A stretch of 64,000 bases of DNA, from contig CAXXXS010000002.1 in assembly GCA_963665085.2 (NCBI GenBank), positions 1,364,001 to 1,428,000 on the forward strand, read 5' to 3'. Under the pieces are notes generated by a model that was given only the letters and a program-made list of their open reading frames with translations, had not been told where the DNA came from and searched no databases. Origin of the DNA: G963665085 sp963665085. Lineage in GTDB: Bacteria; Bacteroidota; Bacteroidia; Bacteroidales; JAAAOM01. Made by a program: the position numbers and the translations under genes. Each line of letters opens with the position of its first letter. Within the stretch, counting starts at the first letter, position 1. Shown in pieces: positions 16,348 to 24,805 of the stretch.

Positions 16348-17526
16348 CTAATAAAATTTATCCTTTATTTTATTTCGAAATTTAGATACTCTATTCTTTG
16401 GATTTATAATTACAACTGGTACTAACTGTCGTAATATGCGTCCACTCTTACTACCCTTTAATCTTAGTGAAAGCTTATACTTTATCATTGCCGGGATGAT
16501 TAAACTAATTACCAACCCAACAGCTATTAAAATTTGTACCGACTTAGATAAAGTAGTACTTAAATCTCCTGCCCTCTCCATTAAATAGACAATAAAAATA
16601 TGAAATGCAAATACTTCTATCGAATATCTACCTAGAAATGCTAAATAATTTGTTTTTTTTACATCCAAAAATTTTGAGATGCCCCCAACTAAGTATAGTA
16701 TTATAAGAAAGCTTATAATACGTATAGCACTTAAATGTTTTCTATCATGTAAAAGGTTATAAACAAAATCCCAATCTTTTTCCTGTCCTACTTGACGAAT
16801 AACAATTATTGAAACTGCTATAATAAATATAGCTATCCATCTACCTTTCGTATATTTGACAATTTGCTCTGCCATATTTTTTTTATACCCTAAAAATAAT
16901 CCTATAACAAACAGAAATTGCCATGCAAATAGATTAAATACCCCTAAATTAATATCTAAAGCATATTGTCCTCCATCATACCTAGTTTGTAGATACGGAA
17001 TTTGAAATATCGCCCAAATAAAAAAGCTTATTCCTAAAATTGTTTTCGTATAACCTCTGCTAAATCCTAATAACACGATAGGACTAAAAACCAAAAACAC
17101 AATATAGAAGGGTAATATATCAAAATAATGAGGTTGATACAAAAGAAAAACAAATTCCAATATTTTTTTTGGACTATGATACATTGCTGTAATATCTGAT
17201 GGAATAGGCTGTTTATCAAACAACATCATAAATAAAAGATCGATAAAGATGATAACAACGAGGATACCAAAATGATATTTATAAAGCACCCATATTCTTT
17301 TATAGGATTTTTCAAACAAATATTTTGGTTTGTCTAAATATCTTGAATATACGAGACCAAATACGTACCCCGAAAGAAATACAAAGCCTATAGCGGCTCC
17401 AAAAAATCCAATTGGACTAAACGTTGCTCGAAAAGTGTATAGAGAAGTATGATCTAAAGTCATAACTACCAACATCAGCCCCCTTAGTGTATCTATAAAA
17501 TAATCTCTTTTTTTACTAACGTGCAT
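16348..17526 (-). CDS. OpgC-like membrane acyltransferase
   Basis: 392 residues with about ten membrane segments. The N-terminus (RDYFIDTLRGLMLVVMTLDH) carries the D-x-L-R-G and D-H motif typical of OpgC and the wider acyltransferase-3 group, followed by FGAAIGFVFLSGYVFGL. OpgC adds succinyl groups to periplasmic glucans; related proteins acylate other envelope sugars. The gene is monocistronic, convergent with the DUF2490 gene (50 bp apart) and not obviously tied to a glucan synthase here, so the substrate is open. The C-terminal 45 residues are basic and cytoplasmic. Confidence 0.8.
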   Translation of the reverse strand: MHVSKKRDYFIDTLRGLMLVVMTLDHTSLYTFRATFSPIGFFGAAIGFVFLSGYVFGLVYSRYLDKPKYLFEKSYKRIWVLYKYHFGILVVIIFIDLLFMMLFDKQPIPSDITAMYHSPKKILEFVFLLYQPHYFDILPFYIVFLVFSPIVLLGFSRGYTKTILGISFFIWAIFQIPYLQTRYDGGQYALDINLGVFNLFAWQFLFVIGLFLGYKKNMAEQIVKYTKGRWIAIFIIAVSIIVIRQVGQEKDWDFVYNLLHDRKHLSAIRIISFLIILYLVGGISKFLDVKKTNYLAFLGRYSIEVFAFHIFIVYLMERAGDLSTTLSKSVQILIAVGLVISLIIPAMIKYKLSLRLKGSKSGRILRQLVPVVIINPKNRVSKFRNKIKDKFY

Positions 17527-17925
17527 TTTAGAATCATTTTTATGTAATTTTGAATGTAACTATGTAATACTTTTATAAATACATAAACATACACTCAAAA
17601 ACATAATTAAGCACAATAACTATTTATATGAACAATTATTGCCCAAAACTATAGTTTTCATGTCATAATAAAACATAAAATTTGACCAAGAGCTATATAT
17701 AATCCAGTAAATTGTTCTTGATTACTACTACTGGATACTTTTTAATTAATTACACGCACTCATTCTTTATTATGTATTTATCTATGCCATTTCTTATCAA
17801 CCCATCCTCCTAATTTTAGTCTTAACCACAAAAAATGATCACTCTGTTTATATTACTTGCAATCTTCTAAATAAAAAATAACCTTTACAACTTAGAAACA
17901 ACGTTCAAATAAAAAAATCTACAAC
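17527..17925. other. AT-rich divergent spacer, no gene seen
   Basis: 399 bp between the divergent OpgC-like and radical SAM genes. It presumably holds both promoters. No box matching TAnnTTTG with a good -33 partner was found, and no tRNA or structured RNA was recognised. Confidence 0.4.
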
Positions 17926-19065
17926 ATGACGCTTCCTGAATTTCAAATATTTGTAAAGCCTGTTGGTTCTCTATGCAACTTAGCCTGTGAATACTGCTAT
18001 TATTTAGAGAAAAGCAATTTATATACAAATAGTCTAAAGTCAACTATGACTTCGGATATTCTAAAGAAATATATAATTCAACACATAGAAGCAAGTCAAT
18101 CTGATATCATAAGTTTTTCATGGCATGGTGGTGAACCCATGTTAGCTGGCATTGAGTTTTATCGAAAAGTTGTTGAAATTCAAAAACGGAACCTCCCATC
18201 TGGCAAAAAGATATTAAATGGCCTGCAAACAAACGGAACACTTATTAATAGCGAATGGTGTGAATTTTTCTCATCAGAAAATTTTACTATAGGAATAAGC
18301 TTAGATGGCCCGGAAAAATTCCACAATACATTTCGGTTAACAAAAAATGCTGTTCCTACTTTTCAGAAAGTATTAAATGGATTTGACCAATTAGTTTTAC
18401 ATGGAATCGACCCAGAGATTTTATGTGTAGTAAATGCAGAAAACAGTCTTTACCCGCTTGAAGTGTATCAGTTTTTTCAAGAATTAGGCGCAACTTATAT
18501 TACATTCATCCCCTTGGTTGAAAGACTAGGTGCAGAATCAATAGAAGTCAGTAAGAACTCTGTTAAACCCCTTGACTTTGGCAATTTCCTTTGCACCATT
18601 TTTGATGAATGGGTTCAACACGACATTGGAAAAATAAAAGTCCAGATATTTGAAGAAGCGTTAAGAACAGCATTTAATCAAGAGCATGCATTATGTATTT
18701 TTAAAGAAAAATGTGGAATGGTCCCAATTATTGAACATAATGGAGATCTTTATTCCTGCGACCATTATGTTCAACCGGAATATTTAATTGGAAATATTAA
18801 TTCCAATACAATATCTCATTTATTGAATGATAAAAAACAACTCTCCTTTGGCAGAGATAAACAAAATAAGCTACCCACCTATTGCATGGAATGTAATGTT
18901 AAAGCAATGTGCAACGGAGAATGTCCAAAAAACAGGTTTATAACCTCTCCTCGAAATGAGGAGGGATTAAATTACCTATGCGAGGGATATAAAAAATTCT
19001 TCCATCACTGCACTCCAATAGTTAATGCTATAAGAACAGCCTGGGAGCAAGAAAACAAAAAATAA
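17926..19065 (+). CDS. Anaerobic sulfatase-maturase-like radical SAM/SPASM enzyme
   Basis: 379 residues. Residues C17-N-L-A-C21-E-Y-C24 are the radical SAM CxxxCxxC motif binding the first 4Fe-4S cluster, preceded by FQIFVKPVGS as in anSME proteins. SWHGGEPML and ISLDGP match the SAM-binding strands of this family. The C-terminal SPASM region has the cysteines for two auxiliary clusters: CGMVPIIEHNGDLYSCDHYV, then C-M-E-C-N-V-K-A-M-C-N-G-E-C-P. Known members oxidise an active-site Cys or Ser of sulfatases to formylglycine without oxygen. No sulfatase gene lies in this window, so its client must be elsewhere. The gene is monocistronic and convergent with the dienelactone hydrolase gene (stops 1 bp apart). 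Confidence 0.88.
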   Translation: MTLPEFQIFVKPVGSLCNLACEYCYYLEKSNLYTNSLKSTMTSDILKKYIIQHIEASQSDIISFSWHGGEPMLAGIEFYRKVVEIQKRNLPSGKKILNGLQTNGTLINSEWCEFFSSENFTIGISLDGPEKFHNTFRLTKNAVPTFQKVLNGFDQLVLHGIDPEILCVVNAENSLYPLEVYQFFQELGATYITFIPLVERLGAESIEVSKNSVKPLDFGNFLCTIFDEWVQHDIGKIKVQIFEEALRTAFNQEHALCIFKEKCGMVPIIEHNGDLYSCDHYVQPEYLIGNINSNTISHLLNDKKQLSFGRDKQNKLPTYCMECNVKAMCNGECPKNRFITSPRNEEGLNYLCEGYKKFFHHCTPIVNAIRTAWEQENKK

Positions 19066-19066
19066 A

Positions 19067-19933
19067 TCAAGTCAGTTTATCTTTAAAAAACTCTACTGTC
19101 CGTCCCCATGCCAGCTTAGCTGCTTCTTCATGATAACGATCTGGATTAGAATCATTGTTAAAAGCATGCCCAGCTCCTTTATATATATAAATCTGGTATT
19201 CTTTCCCTGATTCTTTTAATGCTTTTTCAAAAGCCTCAATCCCGGCATTTATTCTCTCATCATTTTCTCCATAATGGGCAAGAACCGGAGCCTTAATCTT
19301 AGGCACATCGTTAGAATCTGGTTGTGTTCCATAATAAGGTACTGCTGCATCAAGATCCGAACAGTTTACGGCAACCTGATTTGTCATTCCCCCTCCCCAG
19401 CAAAATCCTGTACAACCGACCTTACCATTAGTAAGAGGATGCGTTTTTAGATATTTCACTGCAGCAACAAAATTTTGTGTAGTTTCTTCAGTATCCAATC
19501 CTCTGATTTTTGCTATTGCAGCATTTAAATCTTCTCCTTCTGATTCCTCTGTATCCAATACAGAAAGAGCATCGGGAGCAATAGATAGAAATCCCTCTTT
19601 TGCAAATCTTTTTGCTACATCTTCAATATGAGGATTTAATCCAAATATCTCATGAATAACAATCACTGCTGGATATTTACTTTTTTTTTCGGGACGAGCC
19701 AAAAAAGCACTTACATCAGTTTTCAGACCTTTATAAGTAATATATTCAGTAACTAATCCTTCTTCACTTTCCCGAGGTACCTCTGCCTTAACATAATTGT
19801 TTTCCAAAATTGGTAACATGGTTAAAGCTGCTGCTGTACTTCCCGTGTAAAGGGCTAGTTTCCGTAAGAAATCCCGGCGTGTGGTTTTTCCTTGTTTGTA
19901 ATCAGAATAGAGGTGAGTAATTTTTTCGTTCAT
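19067..19933 (-). CDS. Dienelactone hydrolase family protein with Tat-type leader
   Basis: 288 residues. The leader TTRRDFLRKLALYTG followed by a hydrophobic Ala-rich run is a twin-arginine signal, so the enzyme is probably periplasmic. The alpha/beta-hydrolase part shows the DLH catalytic set: nucleophile Cys in GCTGFCWGGG, Asp in HYGENDERI and His in GAGHAFNN. DLH enzymes hydrolyse dienelactone or other carboxylic esters and lactones. No aromatic-degradation genes lie nearby, so the natural substrate is unclear. It is a single gene with its own upstream spacer. Confidence 0.88.
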   Translation of the reverse strand: MNEKITHLYSDYKQGKTTRRDFLRKLALYTGSTAAALTMLPILENNYVKAEVPRESEEGLVTEYITYKGLKTDVSAFLARPEKKSKYPAVIVIHEIFGLNPHIEDVAKRFAKEGFLSIAPDALSVLDTEESEGEDLNAAIAKIRGLDTEETTQNFVAAVKYLKTHPLTNGKVGCTGFCWGGGMTNQVAVNCSDLDAAVPYYGTQPDSNDVPKIKAPVLAHYGENDERINAGIEAFEKALKESGKEYQIYIYKGAGHAFNNDSNPDRYHEEAAKLAWGRTVEFFKDKLT

Positions 19934-20329
19934 TTTAAGATAGTTTTGAGGTTATTCTATTTATAATGAAGCAATTTAAGAAAAAAAAAGGCAAACCAAT
20001 AACGATTATCTTATTGAATTATACTTCAACAAAAATAATTTCCGGGCAATCAATAATATTAAAGCATCTAATTCTAAAAAAAATAAATCGAAACAAAAGA
20101 CAATATTAACCGTATTCAGTATGTTTAATTAAACCTGATGGTACCGTTATTAATTTTTAACAGATAAAAATTTAAACTTATTGCTATTCTAAATGAGTGG
20201 CTTTGTTCTGTACTTTATAAAAACATATGCACATTGGCAATTAGAATTAATAAGAACCCATAGCGTTAACCACAAATGAAATTTTAAAAATAGACAATCA
20301 ATAAATTAATGCTAATTAATAAATTTCTT
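19934..20329. other. AT-rich divergent spacer, no gene seen
   Basis: About 396 bp between the divergent DLH gene and the large T9SS protein. It contains long A runs (19980-19990) but no recognised RNA, repeat or convincing promoter. Both promoters are presumably here. Confidence 0.4.
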
Positions 20330-23300
20330 ATGATGAAACATTTTACCCTTAAATTAAAAATTTTAAGTTTTTTTTTAATCTCAATCTTTCAATTAAATGC
20401 CCAATCCTGGACAAAACTAGGTGCTGACATTGACGGTGAATCTGCAAATGATTTATCTGGCTTTTCTTTAGACATGAACACAGATGGTAACATTGTTGTG
20501 ATTGGATCAAACTCACTTTCTACTTATATGGGAGAGGCACAAGTTTTTGAATATGACGGTTCAAGCTGGAACCAACTTGGTTCAAACATACCAGGGGTTA
20601 ATCTGAATTTATCGGTAGCCATAAATGGTGACGGAACAATTATTGCTATTGGAGCACCTCAAGATAACAGCAATGGAAAATCTGTGGGTGGTAGTGCGAA
20701 GGTTTATAGCTACAATGGCACAAATTGGGTACAACTGGGAAACACCTTATATGGAACAGTCAATTACGATAGCTATGGCACAGACGTTAGTCTTAGTTCT
20801 GATGGAGACTACCTGGCTGTATCCGGTGTCACAACAGTATATGGCGCCACCATTCCAAACCATGTAGAAATATATCATTTCAATGGAACAGACTGGGTTC
20901 AGGTAGGTAGCTCGCTCATCGGAGAAGCCTTAGTTGACTGGTTTGGCTATTCTATTGATTTAAACACAGACGGCTCTACCATCGCAATCGGGGGTAAATA
21001 TAACGACGGAAACGGAGCAGATTCAGGCCATACCCGGGTATATTCTTATAATGGAACAGACTGGACACAAGTAGGTGCTGATATTGATGGTGAAGCTGCA
21101 GGTGATCTTTCTGGTTGTTCAGTAAGTATAAATTCAGACGGAACAATAATAGCAATTGGAGCCTTGAGAAACGATGGCAATGGCGATACATCTGGTCATA
21201 CAAGGATTTTCTCTTTTAATGGCACATCATGGGTGCAACTTGGGAACGATATTGATGGAGAAACTGCCGGAGATTTTTCAGGTGCCTCAGTAAGCCTTAG
21301 TGCAGATGGAAATATTGTTTGTATTGGAGCTGAATTTAACCAACACAACAATCCATACCCTGTAAAATCCGGCCATGCCCGTATTTTTAGCTTTGATAGA
21401 ACAGATTGGGTGCAAAAAGGTAATGATATTGATGGAGAGGCATACAACGATCATGCAGGATATAAAGTTGCATTAAGTTCTGATGGGACAATAACAGCAA
21501 TATCAGCTCCCTATAATGATGGAAATGGAACAGACGCAGGGCATGTAAGAGTTTACACCTGCGAAAATTACAGTACTATTGATGTAATGTCTTGCGAAAC
21601 CGAATATATTTCCCCAAGTGGCGAGACATGGACAACAGCAGGGACATACACAGATATTATCCCCAACAGCATGGGCTGTGACAGTGTTATCACAATCAAT
21701 TTAACTTTTAATGAAAAAACCACATCAACAATTACTGTAAGCGAATGCGACACATATACTTCGCCCAGCGGTGAAACATGGACAACATCCGGGACTTACG
21801 AGGATATAATCCCGAATAGTGTTGGGTGCGACAGCATCATAACAATTAATCTAACCATCAATAAATCTTACGATTTACAGGAAGAAGAGACAATCTGCGC
21901 CGGAGATTCCTATACTTTCCCTGATGGCACAACCCAGAACAATATAACATCAGAAGTAGTGCATACAAGCAACCTGACAACAATTGCCGGATGTGATTCA
22001 ATTATTGAAACCACTGTTCATTTTAACCCTTCGTATCACTTGACAAAAGAAGATGAAATATGTTCAGGCGAATCTTATACATTCCCAGACGGGACAACTC
22101 AAAATAATTTAACCGATGATGTTACACACACAAGTAATCTGACAACCAATACAGGCTGTGATTCAGTTATTGTAACTACAGTTTATGTTAACCCTGTATA
22201 TCATTTAACAGAAAAATTCAGTATTTGCACAGGCGAATCTTACACATTTCCTGATGGTACAACTCAGAATAATATAACTTCTCAAGTTATTCACACAAGC
22301 AACCTGGCAACAAAAGCAGGCTGCGATTCAATTATTGTAACTACGATTAATATTAATCCAAAATATAACTTAACAGAAGAAGCAACAATCTGTTCAGGTG
22401 AATCTTATACCTTCCCGGATGGTACAACACAGGATGATATTACTTCTGATGTTGAGCATACGAACAACCTTTTAACAGAGGCCGGATGCGATTCAATCAT
22501 TGTAACCACAGTACATGTAAATCCAACATATCACCTAACAGAAGAAGCATCAATCTGTTCTGGCGAATCTTATACTTTCCCGGACGGGACAACGCAGGAC
22601 AACATCACTTCTGAGATTTCTCACACCAGTAATTTCTTAACTGAAGCTGGTTGCGATTCTATTATTGTAACTACAATCTATGTTAACCCTGTATATCATT
22701 TAGAAAAGGATGTTAATGTTTGTACCGGCTCATCCTACACATTCCCTGATGGAACAACAGAAGACAACTTAACGTCAGTAGTAACACATACCAGTAACTT
22801 ACAAACAGCATCTGGTTGTGATTCAATTATTGTGACCACAGTATTTGTTAACGATTTCTTCGATATAAAAGAACAAGTAAGCATCTGTTCCGGAGGGGCT
22901 TATACATTCCCTGATGGAACAACTCAGGATAACATCACTAATGAAATGGTATACACAAGCAATCTTCAAACAAGCGGAGGATGTGATTCAATCATCAAGA
23001 CTACAGTAATTGTCAACCCAACATATTATTTAACTGTGGATACAACAATATGTTCTGGTGAATCTTACACTTTCCCAGACGGGACAAATCAGAAAAATAT
23101 TACTGATGATATTAATTATACCAGTAATTTGCAAACAGCTTCTGGATGCGACTCTGTTATAACAACCCGGATTAGTGTTCACTCTTTTGATTTAACAGTT
23201 ACTGTAAATGATATTATTTTAACAGCAAATGAGAATGGATGCAGCTACCAATGGCTTGATTGTAATAAAAACAACAGTGTTATTACAGGAGCAACTTCCC

Positions 23301-23647
23301 AGGAATTTGAGGCTGAGTCAACCGGTACTTATTCTGTAATTCTTTCTAATGATGTATGTATTGACACTACAATATGTTATGAAGCAGTTTTAACTGGCAT
23401 TTCTGAAATATCACAAGCTAATAAAATCAAAATCTATCCAAATCCGTCAAATGGAATGTTCTCAATTTATGGTGACAACATTCAACATATTGAGATTTTA
23501 GGTTTTGATGGAAAAGCAATAAAAGAAATAGAGGTTACAAACGAGAAAGTAATTTCGATTGATTTAAGTACATATGCTAAAGGCATCTATTTAATTGTTA
23601 CCCATACTCAAACAGAAAAAATTATCGAGAAAATAATTGTTGAATAA
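20330..23647 (+). CDS. Large T9SS-secreted protein: seven propeller repeats plus tandem Cys-pair repeats
   Basis: The start is set at ATG 20330 (MMKHFTLKLK..., signal peptide ending L-N-A-Q); ATG 20309 is an alternative seven residues longer. After the signal come seven propeller-like repeats of 52-59 residues (W-x-Q-L/V-G-x-D-I-D-G-E ... S-V-S-L-S-x-D-G), the same module as in the gene at 2600. Next are two 50-51-residue modules (C-x-T-Y-x-S-P-S-G-E-T-W-T-T ... G-C-D-S), eight 55-residue modules (I-C-S-G-E-S-Y-T-F-P-D-G-T-T ... G-C-D-S-I-I-V-T-T), an Ig/PKD-like stretch (YQWLDCN) and a T9SS type A sorting domain (IKIYPNPSNGMF ... KIIVE). The regular Cys pairs suggest one disulfide per module, a stiff extracellular stalk. 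Probably a surface-attached adhesin or a matrix protein; the ligand is unknown. Confidence 0.85.
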   Translation: MMKHFTLKLKILSFFLISIFQLNAQSWTKLGADIDGESANDLSGFSLDMNTDGNIVVIGSNSLSTYMGEAQVFEYDGSSWNQLGSNIPGVNLNLSVAINGDGTIIAIGAPQDNSNGKSVGGSAKVYSYNGTNWVQLGNTLYGTVNYDSYGTDVSLSSDGDYLAVSGVTTVYGATIPNHVEIYHFNGTDWVQVGSSLIGEALVDWFGYSIDLNTDGSTIAIGGKYNDGNGADSGHTRVYSYNGTDWTQVGADIDGEAAGDLSGCSVSINSDGTIIAIGALRNDGNGDTSGHTRIFSFNGTSWVQLGNDIDGETAGDFSGASVSLSADGNIVCIGAEFNQHNNPYPVKSGHARIFSFDRTDWVQKGNDIDGEAYNDHAGYKVALSSDGTITAISAPYNDGNGTDAGHVRVYTCENYSTIDVMSCETEYISPSGETWTTAGTYTDIIPNSMGCDSVITINLTFNEKTTSTITVSECDTYTSPSGETWTTSGTYEDIIPNSVGCDSIITINLTINKSYDLQEEETICAGDSYTFPDGTTQNNITSEVVHTSNLTTIAGCDSIIETTVHFNPSYHLTKEDEICSGESYTFPDGTTQNNLTDDVTHTSNLTTNTGCDSVIVTTVYVNPVYHLTEKFSICTGESYTFPDGTTQNNITSQVIHTSNLATKAGCDSIIVTTININPKYNLTEEATICSGESYTFPDGTTQDDITSDVEHTNNLLTEAGCDSIIVTTVHVNPTYHLTEEASICSGESYTFPDGTTQDNITSEISHTSNFLTEAGCDSIIVTTIYVNPVYHLEKDVNVCTGSSYTFPDGTTEDNLTSVVTHTSNLQTASGCDSIIVTTVFVNDFFDIKEQVSICSGGAYTFPDGTTQDNITNEMVYTSNLQTSGGCDSIIKTTVIVNPTYYLTVDTTICSGESYTFPDGTNQKNITDDINYTSNLQTASGCDSVITTRISVHSFDLTVTVNDIILTANENGCSYQWLDCNKNNSVITGATSQEFEAESTGTYSVILSNDVCIDTTICYEAVLTGISEISQANKIKIYPNPSNGMFSIYGDNIQHIEILGFDGKAIKEIEVTNEKVISIDLSTYAKGIYLIVTHTQTEKIIEKIIVE
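21896..23215 (+). repeat. Eight tandem 165-bp (55-aa) coding repeats
   Basis: The first conserved Cys codon of each copy is at 21896, 22061, 22226, 22391, 22556, 22721, 22886 and 23051, exactly 165 bp apart. Two related shorter modules (Cys codons at 21593 and 21746) precede them. Unit core: YTFPDGTTQ ... GCDS. Confidence 0.92.
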
Positions 23648-23674
23648 CAAACTATCATTTTCTTGTAAAATGTA

Positions 23675-23721
23675 ATAAAAGAAAAAGAGGCTTCTCTTGC
23701 TTTACAGCATAGAAGCCTCTT
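23675..23721 (-). terminator. Strong terminator at the end of the LemA/DUF3137 operon
   Basis: Ten-base arms AAGAGGCTTC (23685-23694) and GAAGCCTCTT (23712-23721) form a hairpin. Read on the - strand it is followed by a T-rich run (TTTCTTTTATT), so it ends the - strand operon; on + there is no T run. Confidence 0.75.
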
Positions 23722-23756
23722 ATCATAAACACGACTTACTGGAATTTCGTGTTCGC

Positions 23757-24800
23757 TTAAAACTTAAGTTTATCTGAAATTTTTAGTAATTCTTCTTTGC
23801 TAAGATCCGGAATTGCTCCTATAACAACGTACATGTCATAGTTTGCATATTCAACAATTAAAGCTGTTCCATCCTCATCTTCAACCTCTCCATAATAACA
23901 TTTGTGCCCATTATGCGAAAATGCCACAAAACCATCATGTTCTCCTTCTTCTGCATTTTGACGAGATTCTGCAACAATCATCAGACTATTAAATCCTTTC
24001 AAAAATGTTGATGCATGTATGCCGTCCATTGAATTTGTTCCCCGGCAACTGTAACCCGGATAAGAAAATCCAGCGATAACATTTTTGAATTTCTCGTATG
24101 GATATTTTACAGGAACGGTAACATCTTCGTAATCATCCTCATCTTCATAGTCTCCCATTGCGCTCCAATAATTTTGACTTGCAGCAGTTAGATCTTCGTA
24201 ATCATATCCTGATGGGGCAGTAAATTTTGATGATGGAACCGATGCATTGGGTTTAAATTCGGTAAACATCTCATTATTTGCTATCCCCAATATTTTTGCT
24301 TCACTTTTCAATATTAATCCTTTATGCGCCCATGATTTGGAACCCATTAGCGTAAAAACCTCGCATTTATAACCATTCAGAACTTCTGTCCCTACTTTTT
24401 GGCCACCCAATTGAGTTAACACTTCATTCGAAAACTCTTCCTGTTCTTGTTCTGTCATCCCATTGGCAAAATCCTGTGCGTCCTGATAAAAGGGAATTGT
24501 TCCTGTACTGCCTGAATTATCAGTATAATCAACAACCCAATATTTATCTTTAACCAAGATTGTTAACATATCTTTTTCTTCTGTACTTTTCATGCCAAAC
24601 ATTTTTGTTGTTGTTGTGGATTTTTCATGTTCAGCAGATTTCTGACCGTAATCGTCCCACCAAATCTCCTTTGTCCCAACAGTATTTCCTGTTAATTGAA
24701 GTTTTAGGTAACCCGACTTAATCGCATATTTTTTCGCTTCTTGTGCATAGCCAGATAATGTTAAACAAATAATAAAAATTCCGATTAGACCCTTTTTCAT
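23757..24800 (-). CDS. Secreted protein of unknown function (operon member)
   Basis: 347 residues with a clear signal peptide (KKGLIGIFIICLTLSGYAQ). The mature protein begins with beta-rich segments (YAIKSGYLKLQLTGNTVGTKEIWWDDYGQK ... WVVDYTD), has a middle acidic patch (DYEDEDDYEDVT, about 218-229) and ends with KEELLKISDKLKF. The first 200 residues recall periplasmic proteins that monitor a small-molecule or lipoprotein, but I do not recognise a named family. It is the last gene of the operon, 5 bp after the 464-residue secreted protein, and followed by a strong terminator. A two-Cys pattern (GYKCEVF, YSCRGT, HKCYYG) is present. Function not assigned. Confidence 0.75.
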   Translation of the reverse strand: MKKGLIGIFIICLTLSGYAQEAKKYAIKSGYLKLQLTGNTVGTKEIWWDDYGQKSAEHEKSTTTTKMFGMKSTEEKDMLTILVKDKYWVVDYTDNSGSTGTIPFYQDAQDFANGMTEQEQEEFSNEVLTQLGGQKVGTEVLNGYKCEVFTLMGSKSWAHKGLILKSEAKILGIANNEMFTEFKPNASVPSSKFTAPSGYDYEDLTAASQNYWSAMGDYEDEDDYEDVTVPVKYPYEKFKNVIAGFSYPGYSCRGTNSMDGIHASTFLKGFNSLMIVAESRQNAEEGEHDGFVAFSHNGHKCYYGEVEDEDGTALIVEYANYDMYVVIGAIPDLSKEELLKISDKLKF

Positions 24801-24805
24801 TTCTT

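Noticed and set aside
21896..23215. Tandem 165-bp repeats as a CRISPR array
   Set aside because: Repeats are in frame, coding throughout, without spacers of unique sequence.
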